Source: Chloroflexus aurantiacus J-10-fl (GTDB lineage: Bacteria > Chloroflexota > Chloroflexia > Chloroflexales > Chloroflexaceae). From it: a stretch of 64,000 bases of DNA. The DNA is taken from NCBI RefSeq assembly GCF_000018865.1, contig NC_010175.1:4588001-4652000 (forward strand), given 5' to 3'. The notes beneath the pieces are model-generated. The model saw only the letters and a list, made by a program, of their open reading frames with translations, searched no databases and was not told where the DNA came from. Shown here one piece after another: positions 16,110 through 26,102 of the stretch; positions within the stretch are counted from its first letter, which is position 1, and every line of letters begins with the position of its first letter. Position numbers and translations under genes: made by a program.

Positions 16110-18491
16110 ATGGCAACTTCTATTTGGAAACGAGTTCATCTGACAACTGCTCATAGTCAGACGCGCCGCCTGTCGGGTGTTGTGCTACCGGCGTTCTGGC
16201 TGGCGGTATTCACGGTCGTGGTGCTCATTGTGAGCTACACAGTGCGCCCACTGGTTGTCGTTGATGTGGGCGATAACCGCGATGGTGCCTTTTTAGAAAA
16301 CTTCAATGCTCGCGAGATCGACGCAGCCGGCCCATTCGAGCGGTTTGATTGGCCGGTGGGCGCGGCCTCTATTACTATCCCCGGCAATCGCCAGGGCGTC
16401 TGGCTGGCGCGCATTGTAGCCCGACCTGATGCCGATCCGATCATCTTGCAGCGCGAGTCGGCGGCGGCAGTGAATGGCGTGCGCGTCGAGATGCCGCGCC
16501 GTAACGGGAACGAGATGTTCGTCAAAATTCCCTCCCATATTGCAGCGGCACCGACTCTCACCTTTGAGCTGGTTTCGGCACTGGTCGGCGGTGAAACGCC
16601 GCCTGCCGGAGTACCGCTGGCCGTCGAGCTGGCACCGGCCCGTACCTATCGCTGGAGTACCGATCAAAGCGAGATTCACTTTCCGCGCCTTGGACAGGGT
16701 ACCTGGATTGTACGGCTTGATGCGGTCGTCGCTCACCCTGACGGTTCACCGGTCAATGGCCGTATCCAGATCAACGGTGTCGAGCTGGCACGCTTACCGG
16801 AACAACCACAGTTACGCCGTCTGCAATTGCTGGTGCCAGCAGCGTTGATGGGGAGTGGCGATCTGACTGTATCGTTGCAGGCCGATCCGTTTCGCGATCC
16901 CCGTCCACTTGGCGTGTTGATCGCCGATGTTGCCGTGGCTCCGGCCGCCAGTTCCTTGCTGGCAACAGTGATGCCACCACCGATGGCCCTCGGTCTGGGA
17001 CTGTTTGTTGTTATCGGGATGTTTGCCTGTCTGGCCCTGCTAACCGTAGACTTGCAACGACGCTGGTGGCTCGATGCTACCGGCTGGGCTGCAGTGGCAA
17101 TGGCGCTGGTCGTCGTTGGTGCAGGCTGGGCACTGGTGGTCTATCGCTTCCCCGGCGGTCAGATGATTGACCGTCTCGCTGCGCTAACGGTGCTAAGTCT
17201 GGCTCTAACGCTGCTGATGCGACCGCTCACGCGCTGGTTGTTGCGACAAACCGGCGTCAGCGTCACTCCTGCATTCACGGCAACGCTGCTAATCGTCTTT
17301 CTGGTGGGATTCTGGCTCAAAGCGATTGGCATGCTCTATCCTTACTTTGTCGGGATCGATGTCTTCTGGCACATGGACAAGGTGCGACGGATTTTGTTTG
17401 ACGGCGCTTTACCACTCTACTACAGTACCAACAGCCCGCTGAATGAGACGACCATGCCTGTGGCTGAGTGGGGCCGGAACCCGCCGGTGATTCCGTATTC
17501 ACCCTGGTTCCACATCCTGGCGACAGCCTATGCCATCTTTCCATGGCCGATGGAAATGACGGCCAACTTCGTGAGCCTTTTGATGGATATGTCGCGGGTC
17601 GTGCTGATCGCGGCGATTGCGTTGAAGGCAGGGTTGTCACAGCGAGCAGCGCTGCTGGCAAGTGTGACGTATGCGGTGCTGCCGGTGACCTATCTGCTCC
17701 ATATCTGGGGGAATGTGCCAACTGCCGCCGGCTTGTGGCTCAGCCTGCTGGTGCAGACGACGATCCTGCTGGCGTGGGATCGGCTGGGTGAGTGGAAGGT
17801 ACAGGTCTGGTTTGTACCGCTACTACTGCTAACCTTCCTGGTCTACACGGTTACCGGGGTCTTCACCGGGATATTCCTGGTGGTGCTGACTCTGCTCATC
17901 TGGCTCAATGCCCGGCGTGGCCCGGCGTGGCAGGCGTTGCTGCCGGGATTACGTCCGCTTTGGGTGGCGACGGCAGCGGCAATCGGGCTGGCGATTGCGA
18001 TCTACTATGGGCAATATTTCCAGCCTATCGTTGAGCGAACACTGCCGTACATGGCGACAGTCTTTACCCGTGGCCCAGAGACGGTCGGTGTGTCACGGCC
18101 ACCATTTCTGGAATATCTCTGGTCATTCGTGCCCCACCTTGGTTACCATATCTGGCCCAACCACTACCTGTACTACGGTCTGGCGATTCCGCTGATCTTC
18201 TTCGTGCCGGGGTATTGGGCGATGCGCTCACAGCCGCTGCTCTGGCTGGTGGCGTCGGCCTGGGGGACCGTCGCGCTGCTCTTCTTAATTGCCGGCTATC
18301 GCATTTCGATGGTCGATAAGCAGCTCTTTTATCTCATTCCGCTGATCTGTCTGGCCTGGGCAATCATGGCTGATCGGTTGTGGGTGCGCTGGCCAGGTCG
18401 CTTATTCGTACTGGCGATGCTTGTCCTCTCGCTGGGGAGTGCGCTCTGGTTGTGGGTGATGCGGATCAGTATTTCGCCGGTGCAGAATTAG
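16110..18491 (+). CDS. Large polytopic membrane protein, glycosyltransferase-like
   Basis: A 793-residue protein. An N-terminal helix (residues 25-47) is followed by about 240 residues of predicted extracytoplasmic beta-rich sequence and then at least 11 hydrophobic helices to the C-terminus. The conserved-looking GIDVFWHMDKVRRI and PPVIPYSPWFHILA segments after the second helix group resemble C-type membrane glycosyltransferases that use polyprenyl-phosphate sugars. Family assignment is tentative. It is the head of the glycan run, with the methyltransferase gene following after ten bases. The protein at 21023 has the same overall design. Confidence 0.75.
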   Translation: MATSIWKRVHLTTAHSQTRRLSGVVLPAFWLAVFTVVVLIVSYTVRPLVVVDVGDNRDGAFLENFNAREIDAAGPFERFDWPVGAASITIPGNRQGVWLARIVARPDADPIILQRESAAAVNGVRVEMPRRNGNEMFVKIPSHIAAAPTLTFELVSALVGGETPPAGVPLAVELAPARTYRWSTDQSEIHFPRLGQGTWIVRLDAVVAHPDGSPVNGRIQINGVELARLPEQPQLRRLQLLVPAALMGSGDLTVSLQADPFRDPRPLGVLIADVAVAPAASSLLATVMPPPMALGLGLFVVIGMFACLALLTVDLQRRWWLDATGWAAVAMALVVVGAGWALVVYRFPGGQMIDRLAALTVLSLALTLLMRPLTRWLLRQTGVSVTPAFTATLLIVFLVGFWLKAIGMLYPYFVGIDVFWHMDKVRRILFDGALPLYYSTNSPLNETTMPVAEWGRNPPVIPYSPWFHILATAYAIFPWPMEMTANFVSLLMDMSRVVLIAAIALKAGLSQRAALLASVTYAVLPVTYLLHIWGNVPTAAGLWLSLLVQTTILLAWDRLGEWKVQVWFVPLLLLTFLVYTVTGVFTGIFLVVLTLLIWLNARRGPAWQALLPGLRPLWVATAAAIGLAIAIYYGQYFQPIVERTLPYMATVFTRGPETVGVSRPPFLEYLWSFVPHLGYHIWPNHYLYYGLAIPLIFFVPGYWAMRSQPLLWLVASAWGTVALLFLIAGYRISMVDKQLFYLIPLICLAWAIMADRLWVRWPGRLFVLAMLVLSLGSALWLWVMRISISPVQN

Positions 18492-18501
18492 GTTCGTCGG
18501 T

Positions 18502-19359
18502 ATGAGTGAATTGATTGAACGGATTGATGAACAACTGGCTGCGGCGATTGATCCGTGGCTGCAACACATGACCTGGCGACGCGATTTTGCCGCCTGGCGC
18601 GAGCGCCGGTTGCATCAGGAACAGTACCAGGCCGAACGCCTGGCGCAGGTGCAGCAGGTGATGGGCCTGGTGTCCGGCCTCCGTATCCTCGATCTGGGGG
18701 CGGGAATGGGCGGATTTGCAGTGGCGGCAGCACTGGCCGGAGCACAGGTCACCGCCTGCGAATACAATCCGGCGTACTGTCGGATTATTCGCCTGCGGGC
18801 AGCCCGCTATCAGTTGCGCCTGCCAATCATCAACGCAGCCGGTGAAGCCTTGCCGTTGCCGGATGCAGCGTTTGATCTGGCGGTTGCCTGGGACGTGCTC
18901 GAACACGTCCAGGACCCCATCGCCGTGTTGCGCGAACTGGCGCGGGTATTGCGACCGGGTGGACATGCGTTGATCACCGCCATTAACCGGCGGGCATGGA
19001 TCGATCCGCACTACCACATGCGCGGTATTAACTGGTTGCCCAGGCCGGTGGCTGAACTGGTGATCGAACTGCGCGGACGAACCAAGCGCGGGGCGGCGTT
19101 TCGCGATATGCAACGGCTCAGTTCAATGCACTACTTTCACTACCACGAACTGGTGCGCATTTGTGAACGACTAGGCTTTCGCGTTACCGACCTCCGTGAA
19201 CAGGCATTACTGGCCGGCAACTTACCGAGTCGTCGCCCCTTGCGGCGGGCAATCCGGCGCGTCTTGCGCCAGATCGGGCTTGAACAGGCGGCGTACCGCT
19301 GGCAGCGACGCTTCTACACCGGGATGTTTGAACTGGACCTGCGCAAGGAGGGTGTATGA
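18502..19359 (+). CDS. Class I SAM-dependent methyltransferase
   Basis: A 285-residue Methyltransf_11/UbiG-type enzyme. Motif I is ILDLGAGMGGFAVAAAL (residues ~57-73), the acidic end of strand 2 is ACEYNP, and motif IV/post-I is VAWDVLEHVQDP. The C-terminal region is basic. In this context it probably methylates a sugar or lipid-linked glycan. Its stop overlaps the flippase start by four bases, so the two are coupled. Confidence 0.87.
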   Translation: MSELIERIDEQLAAAIDPWLQHMTWRRDFAAWRERRLHQEQYQAERLAQVQQVMGLVSGLRILDLGAGMGGFAVAAALAGAQVTACEYNPAYCRIIRLRAARYQLRLPIINAAGEALPLPDAAFDLAVAWDVLEHVQDPIAVLRELARVLRPGGHALITAINRRAWIDPHYHMRGINWLPRPVAELVIELRGRTKRGAAFRDMQRLSSMHYFHYHELVRICERLGFRVTDLREQALLAGNLPSRRPLRRAIRRVLRQIGLEQAAYRWQRRFYTGMFELDLRKEGV

Positions 19360-21011
19360 CGGCGCAGCGTCCGTCGCTGGCGACCCAGGTATCGCGGGCG
19401 GTGTTGTGGAATACCCTCTTTGCGCCGTTACGGTTGCTGGCCGAGGTTGTAGCCACCCTGGTCAAACTCAACCAGCTCTCGCAGGCCGGTTTCGGTTTGA
19501 TCACGCTGGTGCGCGGAGCCAGCAACCTGTTCGGGACGGCCCTTGATCTGGGGATCGCCCGTGCACTACCAAAATATATTCCAGAAACCGAGCGTATCGG
19601 TGGCGCACGGGCCGCTCGACGGCTGTTTCTGCTGGTCACCACGTTACAACTGGCGATCCTGGTGATCATTGCCATTGGTTTGATCGTTGCCCACCGGCAG
19701 ATCGAGGGCTACCTGCAAGGACTCCTGCGCGGTGACATGACGGTCGAGGCAGTAGCCCGGGCCGAACTGAGCCAGTTTGTGGCTGAGTTTCACTGGCTGA
19801 TTATTGGCGCGATCATCATTCTCTTGGGGCTGGGGGCACTCTACGATCTACTCATGGCAGTTCTGAGTAGCTTCTTCCGGCAAAAGGCGTGGAACAGTAT
19901 TGCGCTGGTTGCCGGGTTGCTCCCCCAAATTCTGGTCGTCGTCGCTATTCTGGCCCTACCCGAACGCTGGGATATTCTGGGGGTGTTGATCGCAATGGTC
20001 ATCGCGCCGGCAATTGCCGTGGCGCTGGCAGGCTGGCAGGTGTGGCGCCTGCAAGCCGGGTTAACTGAAGAGTCTGCTCCCGGTATCCTGACCGATTTGC
20101 GTGACAGTCTACGCGATCTGCGCCGGGCACTCCCCCCCGGTTTTGTCCGCTATGCCGGCGTTTCGTATGTCATGACGGCGACCGATTTTATTGCCAGTTT
20201 CGAGTTCATCAACTTCTTCAACAGCGATATTCGTGATGTCTCGTTGCTGGCTGCCGGTGCGTTGCTGGTACGCATGGCACTGAGCTATCTCTACACACCA
20301 CTGGTCGGGGTGCAGGTACCGCTGTTCACGCGGGTACGCCAGGGTGAGGGCGGCACCACCAACGGCGCCTACCAGTCACTGATCCGCCTGCAACTCCTGC
20401 TGATGGCACCGGGCGGGGTTGGGTTGATGCTACTGGCCGGGCCAGGATTGCTGGTCATCAGTCCCCAGTATCTCGACGCTGCACCAATCGTGTGGGTGCT
20501 GACGCCCTGCCTGTTTGGCGAGAGCATGCTTACCACCGCCCATAATGCACTCATGGTCAATGAGCGCCTGGGAACGGTGCTTACCGCCCGGCTGGTGGCC
20601 TTACTGACCGTGGTAATGCTCGGATTCTGGCTACCGGCGCAGTTTGGGTTATTGGGCATGGCGCTGACGTTTGGCCTGGCGCGCATCGCAGCCGGTCTCT
20701 GGGTAACGCTTGCCGGTATGCGAGGGCTGGGCTTGCGCTGGCCGTGGCGTTTCACGCTGCGCGTGAGTATTGCGACGGCGTTGATGGGGCTGGTGGTCGC
20801 CGTGCTGCGCAACCTGATCGCCCTGCCGGCGGGTGATGTTGACCTCCTGACACGTCTGGGACTGGCCCTGCAATTGCTAATGCTAGCTGGAGCCGGTGCG
20901 CTGATTTTCCTCGTCGCACTGCGGCTGGTCGGCGGTCTGGAACCGGCAGACCGCGATCAGGTGTTGAAATGGCGACTCCCGTTCCGCAGCGTGATTCGGC
21001 GCCTGATCTGA
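19356..21011 (+). CDS. Polysaccharide/oligosaccharide flippase (MOP superfamily)
   Basis: A 551-residue protein with about 14 transmembrane helices in the arrangement of Wzx-type flippases: an N-terminal LNQLSQAGFGLITLVRGASNLFG segment and repeated bundles, ending with a basic tail. It would move lipid-linked sugars across the cytoplasmic membrane. It is flanked by a methyltransferase (four-base overlap) and a large membrane protein, all on one strand. Confidence 0.85.
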   Translation: MTAQRPSLATQVSRAVLWNTLFAPLRLLAEVVATLVKLNQLSQAGFGLITLVRGASNLFGTALDLGIARALPKYIPETERIGGARAARRLFLLVTTLQLAILVIIAIGLIVAHRQIEGYLQGLLRGDMTVEAVARAELSQFVAEFHWLIIGAIIILLGLGALYDLLMAVLSSFFRQKAWNSIALVAGLLPQILVVVAILALPERWDILGVLIAMVIAPAIAVALAGWQVWRLQAGLTEESAPGILTDLRDSLRDLRRALPPGFVRYAGVSYVMTATDFIASFEFINFFNSDIRDVSLLAAGALLVRMALSYLYTPLVGVQVPLFTRVRQGEGGTTNGAYQSLIRLQLLLMAPGGVGLMLLAGPGLLVISPQYLDAAPIVWVLTPCLFGESMLTTAHNALMVNERLGTVLTARLVALLTVVMLGFWLPAQFGLLGMALTFGLARIAAGLWVTLAGMRGLGLRWPWRFTLRVSIATALMGLVVAVLRNLIALPAGDVDLLTRLGLALQLLMLAGAGALIFLVALRLVGGLEPADRDQVLKWRLPFRSVIRRLI

Positions 21012-21022
21012 GGGACTCTGTG

Positions 21023-23251
21023 ATGCGAGAGCACCAAGGCCTGTTGACAGCCTCTGTTCGTCCGTGGCATTTCCTGAGCGATACGCACAAAATAGCTCTT
21101 ATGCGGATAGGAGCAGCGTATCTGGCGATCACGTTCCTGGTGATCGGGATCAACTGGTTGCTGGCGAACGTTAGCCAACCGTTGACTCTCGCCCCGGCGA
21201 GTGCCAGCCGCTGGCTGCTGGCCGGATTGAACCAGGTCGAAACGAGCGAATTTGGTGATTTTCGCTGGACAGATGGCGAGAGTCGGGTGTGCATTGATGG
21301 GGTTGGTTATGCCCCGCGTAGTCTGGTCCATGTACGACTGGCGGGTGGCTATGCCCGCGCGCTTGGTACCGAAACCGCCAGTCTGCACGTCGGGCAGGCA
21401 GCGCCTGTTACTGTCGCCCTGGCACCAGAATTGCGTCGTTACACCCTGTTGACCGGTTCTGATCAACAGCCGGGAGCAGCGGTGTGTTTAACTATTCAGA
21501 GCAACGCAGTTCGCGATCCGAACAATCCGCGCTGGCTTGGCGTTCCCTTCCATGGCTTGACCGTCCAGCCACTTGCGGCGGCAGGTGCCGTGATGCCGGC
21601 ACCACAGGCGTTGGCCGTTGGCCTCGCGCTGGCGATTGGCTGGCTGGCAATCTTGCATCTGAGTGGTGTGCCACTCTTGCTGGCAACCATCATAGTAACG
21701 CTTGGCAGTGGTCTGATCGGGTACAGCCTGGCCGCTGGGCTGGTGCCGTTCGGTGCCGGTACCCTGCGCTGGGCCTTGCCAACGGTCGGCGGTATCTGGA
21801 TGGGTGTGGTCGGCCTGGCAATAGCCCGCCGGTGGCCGCTGCGTCAGGATTGGCTCAATGAACTGGCTGCCATCCTCTTCTGGAGTATTGCCATTCTCGG
21901 CGCATTCTGGCTGCTGCAACGGATCAGTGGCCACAGCGGAGTCTGGCCACTCAAATCGCGGATCGATCCCTCACCAACGTGGTGGGTGGTATTGCCGATT
22001 GCGGTTGCTATCATCTGGTTCGTAGTCGGCTTCCGCTGGCTGCACCGTCCGCTCGCGCCGGTACCGGTGGTGGTGTATACCCTGATCGGTGCATTCGGTT
22101 TGCCGGTATTATTTGACATAATTGTTCATGGGTTGGATGCGCCAATTGCTCTCTTTCGTGACAGCCCCTACGAATACCTGCGCGACACGCCGCAGGTGGC
22201 CGGCGATCCACTCGGTTTTCTGGCCAACTTCGAGACGATTGCCCCTGGCCTTTCGGTGCATGGCAGCACTCACCCACCGGGCGCGATCCTGTTCTTGTGG
22301 CTGATAGAGCAGCTTTTCGGCGCGGGGGCAGTGGCAACCAGTTGGATCACGATTGTTCTCACCGCCTGCCTGCCGTTGATTGCGGTCTGGCTTGGCTGGC
22401 AGTTGGGAGGGGGGCGGCTGGGACTGATGGCGGGCATGATCGCTGTTGTGCTTCCCGGTCAGATGGTGTACGGTGTCACCTCGCTGGATGGCGTGTTCAG
22501 TCTGTTGATCGCCACCGGTGCAGCCGCCTTCTTTCTCGCCCTTGAACCACCGTATCGACTGTGGCTGGCGGTTGTTGCCGGCCTCGCAATTGCTGCTGCG
22601 CTCTTTATGACCTACGCGGCCACCCAGCTCTTCTTCTTTGGCGTTGCCGCAGTCGGGTTTGCGCTGGTGCGTCATACACCGCACCAGGGATGGCGCACGA
22701 CGCTGATTGCACTTATCCGCCAGGGTGTCGTGACCGCCGGGATTATCATTGTCATCTACCTGATCATCTTCGTCACCACCGGTTTCAATGTCATCAGTGC
22801 ATCACGAACCGCAACAATGATCAACGGCGAGATGATGGAGCGTTTTCGCGAATACGGGCCACCGCCAACGCCGTTCCTGCCCCCCAGCTACGACTATTAC
22901 CTGCGGTTTGCGGCAGCCAACCTGGTTTCGTATCTGGTCTTTCTGACCCCGTGGGCACTGGCTGCACTCAGCATGCTCTATCTGCGGGCAGGTAGCGTCG
23001 GCTGGCAACCACAGTGGGCAGCCTTACTGGGAGCGCTGGGGGTCTTTGTCCTTGGCATGTGGCTGAGCGGCCTGTTCAACCGCGAGGTTGAACGAATCTG
23101 GATGTTTACCTACCCGCTGGCAGCAGTTCTGGTGGCATACCAGATCGGTGATGGAACGGAACGCCGGCAACGGTGGCGGCTGGCCATCTATCTGGGTTTG
23201 ACCCTGGCCTTGTTTGTGGTGATGAAATTGACGCTCTACACCATCTGGTAA
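21023..23251 (+). CDS. Large polytopic membrane protein with N-terminal extracytoplasmic domain
   Basis: About 742 residues. One N-terminal helix (FLVIGINWLL region), a ~150-residue predicted beta domain, then about 12 helices including HGSTHPPGAILFLWLIEQLF and VYGVTSLDGVFSLLIATGAA. The HPPG motif after a long loop is reminiscent of GT39/GT83-type membrane transferases. The frame opens at 20969 inside the flippase gene; I prefer the ATG at 21023 but the start is not settled. It resembles the 16110 protein in design, so they may be paralogous. It is followed four bases later by a GT4 gene. Confidence 0.72.
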   Translation: MREHQGLLTASVRPWHFLSDTHKIALMRIGAAYLAITFLVIGINWLLANVSQPLTLAPASASRWLLAGLNQVETSEFGDFRWTDGESRVCIDGVGYAPRSLVHVRLAGGYARALGTETASLHVGQAAPVTVALAPELRRYTLLTGSDQQPGAAVCLTIQSNAVRDPNNPRWLGVPFHGLTVQPLAAAGAVMPAPQALAVGLALAIGWLAILHLSGVPLLLATIIVTLGSGLIGYSLAAGLVPFGAGTLRWALPTVGGIWMGVVGLAIARRWPLRQDWLNELAAILFWSIAILGAFWLLQRISGHSGVWPLKSRIDPSPTWWVVLPIAVAIIWFVVGFRWLHRPLAPVPVVVYTLIGAFGLPVLFDIIVHGLDAPIALFRDSPYEYLRDTPQVAGDPLGFLANFETIAPGLSVHGSTHPPGAILFLWLIEQLFGAGAVATSWITIVLTACLPLIAVWLGWQLGGGRLGLMAGMIAVVLPGQMVYGVTSLDGVFSLLIATGAAAFFLALEPPYRLWLAVVAGLAIAAALFMTYAATQLFFFGVAAVGFALVRHTPHQGWRTTLIALIRQGVVTAGIIIVIYLIIFVTTGFNVISASRTATMINGEMMERFREYGPPPTPFLPPSYDYYLRFAAANLVSYLVFLTPWALAALSMLYLRAGSVGWQPQWAALLGALGVFVLGMWLSGLFNREVERIWMFTYPLAAVLVAYQIGDGTERRQRWRLAIYLGLTLALFVVMKLTLYTIW

Positions 23252-23254
23252 GGT

Positions 23255-24376
23255 ATGCGCATCGCCCTCTACAACCTGACCACCACCACCAAAATCGGTG
23301 GGGTAGAGAGTTTTGTCTGGGACCTGGCTCGTGAACTGGCCCAGCGCGGTCATGCGGTTGATATTTTGGGTGGGGTCGGGAATCGACGCGAAACGGCACC
23401 GGGAGTACGTGTGCTTACCTTCCCATTTATTTCGCGTCGCTTCTGGCAGGCGTTCCCGCTGCTGCGCCGGGCTTATGCCGAAGCAAAGCTGCTGGAGCGG
23501 CTGACGATGGCGGTTGCCGCACTCCCCACCCTGGTGCGCGAGAAGTATCAGATTATCCATCTGCAAAAACCGTATGATCTGGCACCGGCGCTACTGGCAC
23601 GCCGGCTTAGCGGAGCGCGCGTCATCCTTGGTTGCCACGGTGAAGACTTTTACCGTGGCGATACCTGGCTGGCACGGCGAGTGGACGCTGCGGTCTCGTG
23701 TTCGCGTTTCAATGCGCAGACGATTGCCGGTCGCTACGGCTTCATGCCGGAGGTGGTTTTCAACGGGATTGATACCAGTCTGTTCCGTCCACAGCCACCT
23801 GATCCAACTCTGCGCGAACGGCTTGGCGTGTCGTCGACCGTGCCCCTGCTCCTCTTTGTTGGTCGGCTCCAACCGTGGAAAGGGGTAGAGACGGCAATTC
23901 GGGCACTCTGTCACATCGATCAGGCAATCCTGGTCATTGCCGGTGATGGCGAAGATCGGCCACGGTTGGCGGCGATTGCGCGTGAACTCGGAGTGAGTGA
24001 ACGGGTTCGCTTTCTGGGGAGTGTGCCGCGCCAGCATCTGCCGGCGCTCTACGCTACTGTCGATCTGCTGCTGGCAACCAGCTATGCCAGCGAAACGTTT
24101 GGCATTGGGCCGGTCGAAGCGCAGGCGTGCGGATTACCGGTTGTAGCAACCCGTTTCGGAGGCTTTCCCGAAGTCGTCGCCGAGGGTCAGACCGGGCTAC
24201 TGGTACCGCCTCGCGATCCGGCGGCGCTGGCTGCGGCTGTCAATAGTCTGCTCTCCGATCCGGCACGTCGGGCAGCGCTGGCCGCGGCTGCGCCGGCGTG
24301 GGCAGCCCAGTTTGCCTGGCCGGCGGTAGTGGATCGGATCGAGGCGGTCTATCGGGCTGTCCTGCAAACTAACTGA
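23255..24376 (+). CDS. GT4 family glycosyltransferase
   Basis: A 373-residue GT-B enzyme. The N-terminal GGVESFVWDLARELAQRGHAV is the glycine-rich acceptor-domain start. The donor-binding half has LLFVGRLQPWKGVETAI and the E-x7-E motif within ETFGIGPVEAQACGLPVV, then GLLVPPRDPAALA. It would transfer a sugar from a nucleotide donor to a lipid-linked or cell-surface acceptor in the cytoplasm. Three bases separate it from the upstream membrane gene. Confidence 0.92.
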   Translation: MRIALYNLTTTTKIGGVESFVWDLARELAQRGHAVDILGGVGNRRETAPGVRVLTFPFISRRFWQAFPLLRRAYAEAKLLERLTMAVAALPTLVREKYQIIHLQKPYDLAPALLARRLSGARVILGCHGEDFYRGDTWLARRVDAAVSCSRFNAQTIAGRYGFMPEVVFNGIDTSLFRPQPPDPTLRERLGVSSTVPLLLFVGRLQPWKGVETAIRALCHIDQAILVIAGDGEDRPRLAAIARELGVSERVRFLGSVPRQHLPALYATVDLLLATSYASETFGIGPVEAQACGLPVVATRFGGFPEVVAEGQTGLLVPPRDPAALAAAVNSLLSDPARRAALAAAAPAWAAQFAWPAVVDRIEAVYRAVLQTN

Positions 24377-24425
24377 CGGTACGGTTTACCGGTTATCGTT
24401 ACTCTACAACAACGTGTGACAAGCC

Positions 24426-25649
24426 ATGCGCATTTTGATCATTGGACTTGGCGGTATCAGTCGTCATTTTCGTAACTGGCCCGAACGCACCCTGGGACAG
24501 GCACTGGTGGCCGCCGGGCATGAGGTGATGGCACTTACGTACTGGCAACCCGATCAGCCCCATCTCGGCCTCACGGCTCGCAGGGAAGAGATTGATGGCA
24601 TTGTGGTACGGCGGGTACGACCGCAGATCTGGCCCGGACGTGAAACGATTGCTGCGCTTGAGTCGTTACCGCGCCCCGACATTGCCCACATCATCCATCC
24701 GCGCAACGTCCTGGCATTGCAGGCCGTGCGCTGGCTGCGCAGACACAACATCCCCATCGTGTGGACATGGCTCGGCCCCTACCATGATCGCTGGCTGGTT
24801 GCCGACCGGGAACGGCCTTACGAATCTTCCATCCATCCCGAACGCTTAATCTACTCGTTACCGCAGATCGTTCGGCGTGGTTTACGCGACTGGCAGTGGC
24901 GTGATCACTGGCGCAACTACGCCATTCACCGCCCGTTGCGCGATGTCGCTGCCTTCATCCCCTGTTCACACCACGAAGCGCAGGTGTTGCGCTCACTCGG
25001 TTTCAATCAACCGATGACAGTCGTTCCGCTCTGGCTCGACATGCACTTTATGAACGGGCCGGCACCGATCCTGGAACCGACCTTTACCTATCCGATCATT
25101 CCCTACATCGGCCAACTGACCCCCCGCAAAGGCTATGATCTGCTGGTTGCCGCAATGCCGACGATCATTGCCCGCTATCCACAGGCCAGCTTCGTCTTCG
25201 TCACCCATAACCCTGCGCAACGTGCCGAGCTGCAACGGCTGGCCGCCGAGGCCGGTGTCGCGGCAAATCTCCACTTTCTCGGTACGCTGAGTGAGGAACA
25301 AAAGCTCGCCCTTCTGCGCGCCAGTGCCGTCTTACCGTTTCCATCACGCTACGAAGGATTCGGGCTGCCTGTTCTGGAAGGCATGGCCGCCGGTGTACCG
25401 GTCGTCAGCACCGATATTCCGGTCATTAATGAACTTATCCGCGACGGAGAAGATGGTCTGCTTGTCCCCTACAACGACGCGGCTGCACTGGCGAACGCAA
25501 TCCTTCGCCTGCTCGATGATGAGGCACTGCGGGCCCGGATCATTGCTGGTGGGCGGCGAGCAATAGCCGAACGGTTTGCACCACAGCGACTGGTTACTCA
25601 GGTGTTGGCAGTCTATGAGCAGGTGGTCAGGAGTGGCAACACGTCGTGA
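24426..25649 (+). CDS. GT4 family glycosyltransferase
   Basis: A 407-residue GT-B enzyme. IGLGGISRHFRNWPERTLGQAL opens the acceptor domain; IPYIGQLTPRKGYDLLVAAM and the E-x7-E segment RYEGFGLPVLEGMAAGVPVVS mark the donor domain, ending with DGLLVPYNDAAAL. It is the last gene of the glycan run. The final 30 or so bases reappear about 75 bp downstream as a degenerate direct repeat. Confidence 0.92.
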   Translation: MRILIIGLGGISRHFRNWPERTLGQALVAAGHEVMALTYWQPDQPHLGLTARREEIDGIVVRRVRPQIWPGRETIAALESLPRPDIAHIIHPRNVLALQAVRWLRRHNIPIVWTWLGPYHDRWLVADRERPYESSIHPERLIYSLPQIVRRGLRDWQWRDHWRNYAIHRPLRDVAAFIPCSHHEAQVLRSLGFNQPMTVVPLWLDMHFMNGPAPILEPTFTYPIIPYIGQLTPRKGYDLLVAAMPTIIARYPQASFVFVTHNPAQRAELQRLAAEAGVAANLHFLGTLSEEQKLALLRASAVLPFPSRYEGFGLPVLEGMAAGVPVVSTDIPVINELIRDGEDGLLVPYNDAAALANAILRLLDDEALRARIIAGGRRAIAERFAPQRLVTQVLAVYEQVVRSGNTS

Positions 25650-25745
25650 AGGGCTGGTCAATGATTGCTTCGTGGGAGTTGTATTACCAGTATGCAGAAG
25701 CAGGCGGGTAGTAGCAACACGTGGTGAAAGGGCTGGTCAATGATT
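25629..25745. repeat. Short direct repeat at the 3' end of the GT4 gene
   Basis: About 33 bases containing CAACACGTCGTGAAGGGCTG followed by 'gtcaatgattg' (25636-25667) recur with two changes at about 25711-25743. The first copy contains the stop codon of the glycosyltransferase gene. It looks like a local tandem duplication. Confidence 0.7.
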
Positions 25746-25847
25746 GATTGTCTCGGCGATGACACACCGTATGAACCAGATTTGATATAACACCCGCATC
25801 GAAACATCCTCGCCTATATCTATCTCTTCTAGCCCACTTCCCATCTC

Positions 25848-25973
25848 CTATTTCCTCACTCCTATTTCCTCACTCCTATTTCCTCACTCCTATTTCCTCA
25901 CTCCTATTTCCTCACTCCTATTTCCTCACTCCTATTTCCTCACTCCTATTTCCTCACTCCTATTTTCCCCTCC
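25848..25973. repeat. 14-bp microsatellite (CTATTTCCTCACTC units)
   Basis: Eight near-perfect copies of the 14-mer CTATTTCCTCACTC plus a degenerate ninth lie in the 450-bp gap between the last glycosyltransferase gene and the antiporter gene. The rest of the gap (25650-25847 and 25974-26102) shows only the duplicated GT4 3' end and no gene. Confidence 0.93.
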
Positions 25974-26102
25974 CACTTTGACAGACAGCGCCGTATTCTT
26001 TATCATAACAACACTCTCCTGAATCTACGCCATGCTGCGTACATGTTTCCCGTTCCCCGTTGATCTGAAAAAGATGTTGCTTTTCGCAATTGGAGTAGAG
26101 CA

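Noticed and set aside
20969-21022. Start of the large membrane protein at 20969
   Set aside because: It would overlap the flippase by 43 bases and adds a non-conserved hydrophilic leader; the ATG at 21023 is more usual, though not proven.
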